Below, piece after piece: positions 48,985-59,505 of a stretch of 64,000 bases of DNA. The notes beneath the pieces are model-generated. The model was not told the origin of the DNA. It did not search any database and saw only the letters and a list, made by a program, of their open reading frames with translations. A program made the translations under genes and the position numbers. This DNA comes from Avena insularis (Eukaryota > Streptophyta > Magnoliopsida > Poales > Poaceae): positions 350,628,010 through 350,692,009 of the forward strand of contig CM042694.1 in NCBI GenBank assembly GCA_023614405.1, written 5' to 3'. Every line of letters starts with the position of its first letter. Position 1 is the first letter of the stretch.

Positions 48985-51760
48985 TCAATGTAATAATCTA
49001 AGACAAGATAAATACACCATCCCGGTAGCGCTTAAATGGCGGTGACCTTTGCCGTGGGGTTTAGGGCTTGGCGGGGCGGGGTGGAGCCGTAGTGCTTGTT
49101 CCGCCCCGCGCCGGCAAAGTGGAGGCACCGGGACTCCACATCCGAGTGTCGGGAGTCCGAGTCGGTGAGCACTCGTCCGATCCACGAGTCGGCGATCTTG
49201 ATGGCGAACCCACGGCTCGTGGATGGCTTGGCGATGGCTAAGAAGATCATCTCCGGCACGGAAGCCCCCATCAATCTTCTCGACGCGAGCGTCCTTATAC
49301 CAGGAAAGCATCAGTGCCAGGGCCATCTCCGCCCACCACACCGCCAGTCCCGGCACCTGCATTACCTTTCCCACCTTCGCCGCCCGCCACATCGCCTTCG
49401 GAACCGAGCCTCCACATGAAGGAGAAGACGCCCCCGCTCGACGAAGCCAGCAGCCTCCTCGCCAAGAAGGACGACGAAGCCTCGGGCCATCGCCCGCGCC
49501 GCTCTCCCGGCAAATGGGTTGTAGGCCAGCAGGTCATGCCGGGTAAAAGGTCGTAAAATAGGAGTCAACACGGCTACCGGATCCGGAAAGAAAAGAAGAC
49601 TAAGAAAGAACTCACCTTTGGCAAGGGCCGACCTGCATCGCCTCCTCCACCAGCTTTCTCCTGACCACTAGCCGCTTTTATCTTTCTTGGTCCTTGTTCT
49701 GGGCCTCGAGAAGGGAGAAGGCTTCGCCCGCTAGCGAAGCGAGGCGCCGCGCCCGGACGGTGGCCTCCAAGCCGCCTACCGCACGCGTTAGTCTTTGTTC
49801 TCGCAAGCGCCAGGTGGAGTTGACCTGCCACCGGTCGCTCGCTTTCTTCGCGATCGATTCGCCGCCACACGAGGACAAATGCAACGAAGTCGGCTATCAA
49901 AAAAAAGAGCCGACGGATAAAGCAAACTCACTGGAGGTCCTGCTGGCGCAGCAAGCTTCTTCTGTGGTCCGTTCCCACCAGCGCGCCTCAAGCAGCCAGA
50001 TTCCTTCACCACCAGCTCGAGCGTGGCGGCAAGATCCGACAAATAAGCAGCGAGGATGCGCCATCGCCCACGGCGTTGACGGCCAAGGACTCTTCGCCAT
50101 GAAGCACCGCTGTTTGCCACTCCTCCTCGAAAGCCTCGCCGGAGTTGTCTTCGCCAACAACGACGAAGCCCTTTCGTTGAAGGCCTCAAGCGCGCTGGAG
50201 GAACCTTCCGCGGGAGTGATCCGCTTGGCTGGGATCTCCGCTAGGAGGGAAGCCGCTCAGCTTGAGGAGGGGCGGAGGCTGCGCCTCGAGGAAGGAGAGT
50301 TGCTGCTGGATCACCGGGCGCGAGGCGGCGACCCGGCTGGCATCCGGGCCGGGCTCGCGGCTCCGAAAGAAACCAGCGCGCTAAAAAGGAGGAAAAGGCA
50401 AGAGCAAAACAAGCCAAAGTCAGAAAAGCAAGAAAGAGCATAAACAGGCAGAAAGCACCGAGGGATGGGGGAGAAAACGCACTCGCACGACCGGGGCGGC
50501 CTTTCTTCCGCCTTAAGACGGCTACGGCAGGGCACCGTCCGGCCCTTCGAGCTGCTGCCCGCAAGAGGTCGGGCAAGCCAGGAGCCGAACGGCCGGAGCT
50601 GCCCCACCTGCTGGCCGTCTGGCAGAGCGCCACCGCTCCGCTGTCAGCCCGCCTCCTCCTCGCACTTCCGTGCTGGGGACGGCTCATCGTTCGCTAGGAA
50701 GGCGCCGCCCCCATCCGATTCTCGCTGGATCGCGAGCGCTGGGCAAGTTCAAGCGAATACCAGGGGAGCCTCGCCTCGTGAAGGGCGATGCAGTAACATC
50801 CGACAAATGCAAGAGGTCAACCGCATGTAACAAGAAGATAACACAGGGGAATAAGCAAATGTCCGCCACATGGTGAACTTACCCGAGGCGCCGCTCTTCT
50901 TCCCGAGGGCTCCAGGCCTGGTGTCAACATCTGAAGCCCGGCAGCCGCCTTGTTGATCGTCCACAACCACTCCTTCAAGTTGTGGAAGCGGGATCGCGCG
51001 CTGACACCGGTCGGGTCCAGCCGGCCGGGTAGAAGCACATCTTAGCGCCACGCTGCAGCGCATCATCACCGACATCCAGCTAAGAGTGATGTCCCGACCG
51101 GGTTAGGCAGGTGACAAGGGAGCGATGCGCGCAAGATCGTGATCCGCCTCCGCTTTGTCACCAGATCTTTCAGTCCCGCTGCCGCTGACTCGACGACTTG
51201 GAAGGCCGGCAGGTTTATCCGGCCGACGCAGGTGACGTTTTGACGTAAAACACGATCGCCGCCACAGCCGCACTGCATCTCCGGAGCAAGAATTTCGGTA
51301 GCCGGATTAAAAGGGAGAGGCGGAGGCGCCGCCAGACGCATTAGCGGGCCGCTCGTGGTATCGCATCGCGTCAACTCGAAGAGCCGGCAGAAGAGCCCGG
51401 GATCCGGCTGGATCCCGAGGTAACTCTCGCAGAACGCCATGAAGTGCGCCAGTGTTAAGATTGCGTTGGCACCGAGGTGGTGGAGGCGGAGGTCGAAGAA
51501 GGCCAGAAACGTGAGAAAGAAGGGGATGCAAAGAAGCGCAAACTCCGCCGCCAGTGCGAGAGGAAGATGACGCGCTTCCTCCGCCGGATGCGGCAACACT
51601 TCCCCACCGGCAGCAACCGCACCGCCACCTCTCCGCCAAGGGAGGACGCGGGTCGCACGACATTTCGCGATTCGCCTCGGTGACGGAGGACCCGCGACCA
51701 GGCTCCGCGGTCACGCCATTTCCGGCTGAGGGAGAGGATTGGCAATGGAGGAGTGACGGT
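48985..51760 (-). pseudogene. Antisense reading frame of the Tat element (putative gypsy-type transposon domain)
   Basis: Read from right to left. The minus-strand stretch 51599-51066 (177 codons) has LAFFDLRLHHLGANAI and HFMAFCESYLGIQPD in its first third, then LFCRLFELTRCD. This is the core of the plant family called putative gypsy-type transposon (PF04195-like), which Tat elements of grasses carry antisense to pol. Upstream, about 51700-51600, frames with RVIFLSHWRRSL give the preceding part. Downstream, 49884-49678 ends in LREQRLTRAVGGLEAT and LEAQNKDQER, a coiled-coil-like stretch, and 49392-48985 has ALMLSWYKDARVEKIDGG, the usual C-terminal part. Frameshifts separate these pieces. Its role is unknown; I infer it is inactive here. 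Confidence 0.75.
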
Positions 51761-52207
51761 GGCCCGTAACGTCGACGATGGCGAGCGGGCGGCGCAGAAG
51801 GCAAGAGCGCAGGAGCAAGAGCACGCGAGGGAGAGAAACATTGCAGCGGGGAGCGGCGAAAAGAACCGCCTCCCGCGCCCCTTCAAAGGGCTCGGAAGGG
51901 CAACCGCTGGGGCCACGTGGTACATCCGGCAACCCACATCCCAACCGCTTAGATCCCGTGGTGCCGAGACAGATGCGCAGAAGATCCCGGAGCGAGAACC
52001 GGACCGCTGACAGCAGCCTCGAGGCGACGCGGTGACGGACGTTACGATGCCCGCCGCAGAAAGCAATGATGGCGCGCGGCGCTGGTGGCTAAGGCCAAGA
52101 TCGACGCTATGGGTAGCGCAACCGCCAAAGCTCAGCCGGATGAAAGTTCGAAAGAAGGAGCGCTGCGCACATTTCGCCTAAGGGCGGAATCCACACGCCG
52201 GGGCTAG

Positions 52208-52903
52208 TGTCAGGATGATCCCCTGCACCCCACCAATAAGAACAGATAAGTCGGATATCGGCCGGACAGACGGATGCAGCCGGACAGGATTGAATGCCGG
52301 CTACCACCCGTAGCCGGATCATAAAGAGGCAGCCGGATACGCATTTACATAGCCGGATCCAATCAGAGACAGACGACGTGGCGCGTACGGCACGCATTCT
52401 CAGACGATGACAAGACGGGCAACTACCCGCCCATGCCGAAGACTTTGTGGTCGACGCTGAACAAGGTTCAGGTTGACGACGGCTTCGCACGGGCCCATCG
52501 TATCTACGACAGCCATACCGGCCATACACCGATGTGACATACCATACCGGTATCAGATGACTAGTCGGTTGGGACCCACCTGTGGGGCCTGCCACGGATT
52601 AGCTGCTGAGACCCTTTCCTCTCTTCCTATATAAGAGAGGGGCCTCAGAGAGAGGGTTGGTCTCAGCAGTATTTAAGGAAGTAGCTAAAGAATACAGCTC
52701 GAGAGCACTTGTAGCTCGTGGTATTCCACATAATCGATCGTGAGTAGGGGCTTTACCTCACCACGAGGGCCCCGAACTCGATACTTTCTTGCGTCCCCGC
52801 CACGCCGCTTGTATACAATCCCGTCATGGACGCCGGCCGATAGCTTCAGTCCCCACACCTCTATCTAACCTCCTCAGGTACTGCCATTCCCAATACAATG
52901 ACA
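52208..52903 (+). repeat. 3' LTR of the Tat element
   Basis: 696 bp, TGTCAGGATGATCCCC to CCCAATACAATGACA, with TATATAAG at 52628-52635. It is followed directly by the CTTCC duplication. Upstream, CGCCGGGGCTAG at 52196-52207 is where a polypurine tract should be, but the tract is weak. Confidence 0.88.
52628..52635 (+). promoter_or_regulatory. TATA box of the Tat 3' LTR
   Basis: TATATAAG within TTCCTATATAAGAGAGGGG, matching the TATA region at 41393-41400 in the 5' LTR. Confidence 0.55.
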
Positions 52904-52908
52904 CTTCC
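52904..52908. repeat. Target-site duplication of the Tat element, right copy
   Basis: CTTCC, identical to 40905-40909. Confidence 0.8.
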
Positions 52909-54137
52909 GAAATAAAAAGCATAAAAGTAAAGAACAATTTGGTTCTTTATTGTTTTCTGCAGATGACGAAAAAGGCTGGGAGATACACTTCATGGTGATA
53001 GTGATCGTGCTGTGTGGACGTAATGATAAGTGTAACAATTGTAATATTATAAATATATGTGTAGGTGAGCAACCCATAATTAGCTTCGAACTCCTCTTGG
53101 TATATTCCATCCCAACTTCAATAATCCTACTAGCCTTTTAGCAAAAGCATGGTTAAACACTAGACAATTGAGATCCTTCAGGTTGCTTAGCAATTAAGCT
53201 CCTTGGATCTGAGTAATGCAATAAGCACAATGGTTCTCGTTATCCTCGAGTCAACTAGTTTCCCATTGATATCCCCCGTGTCACTCGAGGGTCGCTAGTC
53301 TCGCTAGGAGAACAAGATCATATCTATGTAAAACAAAGCATCATGTTGTCTGGGCCCTTAATTGGACAACAAGCATTAGGCATCACACAGATAGACAAGC
53401 ACACATAATATAGTAATTAAAATCAATCACAAACTAATGGAAAATATATGGAGGCACATCACATCTCACCAATCCCTTACATCTTCCACACCCAAGGAAG
53501 TTACTCACACATGAGAGAAGAAAGCATCATCGATTTAATTAAATATAGGAGTTCTTCTCGACATTACCGTGGAGATCCACAATAAGAATGGAAAAGTAAT
53601 CCAACACAATTCAAGGTAGGAAGAAACAATCTCAAACCCTAATCCTCGCAAAGTGAAGATCTCTCTCTCAAGTACAAGTAATGGCTATGGGGTGTCATGG
53701 CTAGAGGTCAAGATCGTGGAGCGAGATGAAGAACGCCTCCCTTCTTATTCGGATCTCTTCTTTCTCCTTTGTGGATGGATGGCGCCCATGTGTTGTTTTT
53801 CGCATCTGGACTCTTCATGGAAGTTGTCCCTTTTGACAAGACGGAGGCGGCAAGCAATAATGACGGGAACTATATGGCCGTAAAAATGTTCCGCCCAGAT
53901 AGTTTCGTTAAAGCCTCTATATGCCTCCTCGACATTTCCAAAGAGATCTTGCTTGTTTTCTCAATATTGTGTTTCTCTTCTATAAACCTTCGTTGATCGC
54001 TCAGAACCTGAAACGACATTAAAAACCAAGTTTTCTTTTGCTACCAAGTATTAGCTGCTAGGTAAAGCTAGAAACCATCAACCGGAGAAAACCATCAATA
54101 AAAACCATCAAAAATGTGTCGGATCTCACAGGTATCA
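52909..54137 (-). repeat. Athila-like 3' LTR, proximal piece
   Basis: 1229 bp that continue the LTR interrupted at 40909. The right end GGTATCA gives the minus-strand LTR start TGATACC. It is preceded on the minus strand by a purine-rich AAGCTTGGGGGAGT, the standard tract before cereal gypsy LTRs. The interior is AT-rich, with no coding content; the frames at 53653-53883 and 53769-53996 are chance frames. Confidence 0.75.
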
Positions 54138-54150
54138 ACTCCCCCAAGCT
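54138..54150 (-). other. Polypurine tract of the Athila-like element
   Basis: On the minus strand AGCTTGGGGGAGT lies directly before the LTR start. This fixes the element's direction as right to left. Confidence 0.75.
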
Positions 54151-55500
54151 TAGATGTTGCTCGCCCTTGAGTGGCAAGGAAATAAGGAAGAATAGTGGAG
54201 ATTCGAGACTGAAATAAAAGAACTTACAAGCTTGAATTGGTGTCAAATTATTTTCTTCACAATTCCTGCAATCTTAAACATGATCATACAAGTATTCACA
54301 AGATTGCACTGAGTCCACTTCCTAACCACGTATATCTTGCTAGCAAATAAATCATATTCCTGAGCAAGTGTCAAAAATTTAGCTAGGAAAATGAGACAAA
54401 TTCTTTTGGTGTCTCTCTTTCTTGAGAGATAAAACTTTTTGCTCTTGTTTCTTTAATCAATAAAGAGTACTCAAGTTTGCACAAAAAACATTCAATTTAA
54501 GGACAACTCATCTATTCCCATGTCAAAATTTCAAGACTCTCAAAGAACCTTTTTCCTTTCCTTGCCTTTCAAAAACTTTAGCTCTTTCATAGACAAATCA
54601 TGTCACTGTTTTTAACATGTTAATTGGGACTGTGTTGTGCACTCGTGACCATGCCAATAAATAATTGTTGAGAAATAGTGGGTCAGAGGAGTACTACAAC
54701 TTCACTTGGAACGTGAAAACACGAGGAGACTAAAATCTTACACATCATAGCATTGCTGCTATGTACATTTACATAACTCAATAGCCGGAATCAAGTGGTT
54801 TCCACATTTAGATCGCTCACACAAAGGAGTTGATATTAGTTCCCATGGAGCACGAGAGTGTTGTAATGACATGCATAAAGCAACATTTACAATAATTATT
54901 AGAAAAAGCAGTGGCATAATCTCTACTACTTCGAAACATCCATTTTATCAGATAATTTCATTCAAGGGTGCTATCGAGTCTATTTATATTAGGCTCAAAT
55001 GGGATGGAGTAGTTCTAAAATCAAATCCTCTGGGCTAAACATGGACTCAAGTCATCTTTTGGATGCTTTTTCTTATTGCAAAAATGTAGGAAATATTTTT
55101 AACCAAGTTCATTGCTCATTGTTTCAAAGCTAAAAAGGAGACACTAAAAAGGAATAGAATTTATAGGATAGCAAGCTAAATGGGGAGTGACTCCGGTGCA
55201 AGCAAGTAAATAATTGTAGGATCAATTTAAAGTTGTAGAAAAGGTGATGAAAGGAATGTGATACCTCTTCTGCTTGCTTCATTCAATGCATTTGAGTCGA
55301 ACCCTCCTCAGAGATTTCGCTAATGCCAAGTCACCTGAAATTGAGCAATCTCCGAGAGAAACAAAGAACAAATTTGCAATAAAAGTTACAACTATTTTTA
55401 TTTGTATTTTTGGTTTAGGAATGCAAACTGAAAGTAAACCTGAAATTTTGAAGAAGTAAAATAAATCAAAAGAAGAAATAAAAAATGCAAGGTTTGGAGG
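54151..55500 (-). other. 3' non-coding region of the Athila-like element
   Basis: AT-rich sequence with no credible frame. Its position between the ORF remnant and the polypurine tract, with CTTGCCACTCAAGGGCGAGC near 54150-54172 on the minus strand, fits the long 3' untranslated part of cereal Athila elements. Confidence 0.6.
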
Positions 55501-56100
55501 TTTTCAAACCTCCCCAAGCCTAGGCTATTGTCGTGCCCGCTTGTTGCCATCATTTGGCTCAAAAGTGACATCGCTGGTAGTAGTTGGGGAAGTTCGTCAT
55601 GAAGTGACTGAAGTTTTGAGTTAAGGCACTCACATCTTCATTCAATCCTTGTAGAGTGTGGTCAATCTCCCCAACACGCTAGTTGAGCTGTTGAAATACT
55701 TGATAGGGGACGTAGTTGAACCCCTGCTGCGGCTGATTGGGCCATGGGTCGTGTTCCCCCGCCGCTTCTACTATCCCTCCCAAGGTGGTTGTATTCTGCT
55801 CCGCCTGCTCATCCTCATCTTGCTGCTCTCCTTCTTCATCTTCCTCTTAATCAGTGTGAAGTTCAGCCATGATCTCCACCACCTGATACTTGGTGAGGAT
55901 CCAGGTGTCCTTCTCCACAATAAAAAAGGCTTAAGAATAGGGCAACAAAACCTTCTCAATCTGTGCATCACCTGGATAACCACACTGATATGCTCGAAGC
56001 CTTCTGTTAGCTCCGTAAACACCGAGGAAGCCACAAGGAGTCAAATATTTGACATTTATAAGTATGGAGCCATCAACATGTTGCATCACAGGTAGGATAA
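55501..56100 (-). pseudogene. C-terminal remnant of an Athila-type ORF
   Basis: Read on the minus strand from about 56000, one frame gives AQIEKVLLPYS, stop, AFFIVEKDTWILTKYQ and VVEIMAELHTD, stop, then an acidic stretch EEDEEGEQQDEDEQ. Further on it gives FNYVPYQVFQQLN, stop, RVGEIDHTLQGLN. This order (leucine-proline-tyrosine segment, acidic stretch, then a coiled glutamine-leucine-asparagine region) is that of the ATHILA ORF-type protein (PF03078-like) in cereal elements. In-frame stops make it a pseudogene. The function of this protein family is not established. The rest of the element (LTR, gag, pol) is missing to the right. Confidence 0.6.
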
Positions 56101-56241
56101 TGTTTAATTGATGAGCAACGGGTTACCAATCGACCAATGCAAATGTGACCGGCGTCGGATGCGTAGAGCCCCCGGATTGGGACTTTATGTGCATTGGGGA
56201 AGAGGCCTTGGTGATCATTGCCATGTCCATTGGCCAATGCA
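56101..56241 (-). other. Truncated right end of the Athila-like element
   Basis: The non-satellite sequence ends at CATTGGCCAATGCA, and satellite 2 resumes at 56242 with TTCCACATTGCATGTTG. No LTR end or target-site duplication is present here, so the element was truncated by deletion or exchange. Confidence 0.6.
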
Positions 56242-56935
56242 TTCCACATTGCATGTTGACCCAGTGTGAAAGAAGTTGCACCATAGAATACACTAGATTG
56301 TGTGTAGTCATGTGGATCAATGTGGTTTAGAAGAAGAATACATGCAATCACACTAGTGAATCAATGACACTAGCTAGTGGACTAGTGTGGTTTAAGAGAA
56401 GAACACATTCAATGACTCGTCGATCCATGTGTCAAACCTTGGTCACCGCAAGTACCAAAAACACATAGGAAATCATCTTTCACATGGGATGTTGCACCAG
56501 CAGGAGAGAACTCACACTACGTAATCCACTATAGTGTGTGGTCATGTGGACCAATGTGGTTTAGGAAAATAACACATGCAATGACACTAGTGGATCAATG
56601 ACTCAAGTGGACCAGTCTGGTTTATTGAGAAGAACGCATGCAATGACTCTGGTGGATCTATGTGTCAACCCATGGTCACTATAGAGACCAAAAAACATAT
56701 AGGAAAGCAAATTCCACAATGCATGTTGCACTAGTGTGACAGAAGCTGCACCACAAAATCAAGTAGAGTGTTTGTAGTCATGTGGATCAATGTGGTTTAG
56801 GAGAAGAACACATGAAATCACACTAGTGTATCAATGACATTAGCTGGTGGGGGTTTTGTAGAAGAACACATTCAATGACTCTTGTGGATCCATGTGTTAA
56901 ACCTTGGTACCGCAGATACCAAAAAAACACATAGG

Positions 56936-58130
56936 AAATCATATTCCACATGGAATGTTACACCAAGCAGAGAGAAGTCGCACTACGTAATCCACTATAG
57001 TGTGTGTGGTCATGTGAACCAATGTGGTTTAGGAAAAATAAGACATGCAATCACACTAGTGGATCAATGACTCTAGTGCACTAGTGTGGTTTAGGAGAAG
57101 AAGACATGCAATGATACTAGTGGATCCATGCCAAACCATGGTCACAGAGGCCAAAACACATAGGAAAGTGGCTTACATTGCATGTTGCACCGCTGAAGAA
57201 GAACTCAAGACCATAGAACCCACTAGAGTGTGTGTGGTCATGATGATAAGTGTTGTTTAGGCGAAGAACACATGCAATGACTCTAGTGGATCAATGACAA
57301 TAGCTGGTGGATTAGTGTGGTTTAGGAATAAGAACACATGCAATGACACTAGTGGATCCATGTGTCAAACCATGGTTACTATAGAGACCAAAAACACATA
57401 GGAAAGTAGCTTCCACATGGAATGTTGCATAAGTGTGACGATGCTGCACCACAAAACCACTAGATTGTGTGGTCATGTGGATCAGTGGTTTAAGACAAAG
57501 AACACATGAAATGACACTAGTGGTTCAGAGAGAAAATCATATTCCACATGGAATGTTACACCAGCAGGAGAGAAGTTGCACCACAGGATCCACTATAGTG
57601 TGTGTGGTCATGTGAACCAATGTGGTTTAGGAAAAATAAGACATGCAATGACACTAGTGGACTAGTGTGGTTTAGGAGAAGAAGACATGCAATGATACTA
57701 GTGGATCCATGTGTCAAACCATGGTCACAGAGGCCAAAACACATAGGAAAGTGGCTTCCACATTGCATGTTGCACCAGTGAAGAAGAACTCGCACCATAG
57801 AATCCACTAGAGTGTGTGTGGTCATGATGATAAGTGTTGTTTAGCGAAGAACACATGCAATGACTCTAGTGGATCAATGACAATAGCTGGTGGATTAGTG
57901 TGGTTTAGAATAAGAACACATGCAATGAGACTAGTGGATCCATGTGTCAAACCATGGTTACTATAGAGACGAAAAAACACATAGGAAAGTAGCTTCCACA
58001 TGGAATATTGCACAAGTGTGACAGATGCTGCACCACAAAAACCACTAGATTATGTGTGGTCATGTGGATCAGTGTAGTTTAAGACAAAGAACACATGAAA
58101 TGACACAAGTGGATCAATGACACTAGTGGT
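56936..58130. repeat. 590-bp tandem duplication within satellite 2
   Basis: The stretch from ATCATATTCCACATGG at about 56937 to about 57534 is repeated from about 57535. Matching sites are 56943/57541, 57122/57703 and 57354/57936 (offsets 598, 581, 582). The junction is visible at 57525-57540, where AGTGGTTCAG changes in mid-monomer to AGAGAAAATCATATTCC. It makes the first higher-order repeat 3025 bp instead of 2.43 kb. Confidence 0.75.
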
Positions 58131-59505
58131 TCAGTGTGGTTTAGGATAAAACACATGCAATGACTGGTGGATCCATGTGTCAAACCATGGACATAGGGAC
58201 CAAAAACATATAGGAAAGCTTCCACATGGAATGTTGCACTAGTGTGAGAGAAGATGCACCATAGAATCCACTAGAGTGTATGTGGTCATGTGGACCAATG
58301 TAGTTTAGGAAAAAGAATACATGCAATAACACCGGTGGATCAATGTGTCAAACCATGGTCGCAGAGACCAAAAATGCATAAGAAAGAAGCCCACATTGCA
58401 TGTTGCACTAGTGTGGAAAAAGCTACACCATAGAACTACTGAGTGTGTGTGGTTATGTGGATCAATGTGGTTTAGGAGAAGAACAGATGCAATGACACTC
58501 ATGGATCAAGGATGCTATTTGGTGGATCGGTGTGGTTTAAAGGTAAGAATACATGCAATGACTGTGGATCCATGTGTCAAACCATCGCCACCACAGAGAA
58601 CAAAAAACACATATGAAAGCAGCTTCCACATGGAATGTTGCACCGCAGAGAGAAGCTACACCACGTAATCCACTAGAGTGTGTGTGGTCAAGTGGATTGG
58701 TGTGGTTTATGAAAATAACACATGCAATGACACAAGTGGATCAATGACACTAGCTGGTTGCTTAGTGGTTTAGGAGAAGAACACATGCAATGAGTCTAGT
58801 GGATCCATGTTTCAAACTATGGTCACTACAAAGATAAAAACACACATAGGAAAGCAGCTTCCACATTGAATGTTGCAGCAGTGTGACAGAAGATGCACCA
58901 TAGAACCCACTAGAGTATGTGCGGTCATGTGGATAAATGTGGTTTAGGACAAGAACAGATGCAATGACACTAGTGGATCAAACAAACTAGATGGTGGATC
59001 AGAGTGGTTTAGGAGAACATATGCAATGACTCGTGGATCCATGTGTCAAACCATGGTCACTATAGAGACCAAAACACATAGGAAAGCAGCTAACACATGG
59101 AATGTTGCACCTATGTGAGAGAAGCTGCACCACGTAATCCAATAGAGTGTGTGTGGTCATATGGACCAATATGGTTTTGGAAAAATAACACATCCAATGA
59201 CACTACTGGATCCATGTATCAAACCATGGTCACAAGGCCCAATAAACACATAAGAAAGCAGCTTCCACATTGCATGTTCCACCAGTGTGAAAGAAGCTGC
59301 ACCACAGAATCCACTAGAGTGTGTGTGGTCATGTGGATCAATGTGGTTTAGGAGAAGAACACATGAAATCACACTAGTGAATCAATGACACTAGCTAGTG
59401 GACTAGTGTGGTTTAGGATAAGAACACATTCAATGACTCTGGTTGATCCATGTGTCAAAACCTTGGTCACTACAAGTACCAAAAAACACATAGGAAATCA
59501 TCTTT

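Larger units (their letters stand above)
40911..52903 (+). mobile_element. Complete but inactive Tat-lineage Ty3-gypsy retrotransposon
   Basis: The 12-kb element has two related LTRs, a TTGGCGCCCACCG primer-binding site, gag, protease, RT, RNase H and integrase in the Ty3-gypsy order, a tandem-repeat spacer, and a reading frame on the opposite strand before the 3' LTR. This layout, with the extra antisense frame, is that of the grass Tat lineage (RIRE2/Grande relatives). It is flanked by CTTCC on both sides and sits inside the LTR of an Athila-like element. Every coding part is broken by stops and frameshifts. Base composition is GC-rich compared with the AT-rich Athila remnant around it. Confidence 0.88.

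Noticed and set aside
49694..50443. A 249-codon plus-strand frame, the longest in the window.
   Set aside because: It lies opposite the coiled-coil part of the Tat antisense frame, is low-complexity and charged, and matches nothing; the minus strand carries the recognisable motifs.
55658..56095. A 145-codon plus-strand frame with hydrophobic stretches that could be a membrane protein.
   Set aside because: It is antisense to the Athila-type ORF remnant; its hydrophobic run (LLILILLLSF) is the complement of the acidic glutamate/aspartate stretch on the minus strand.
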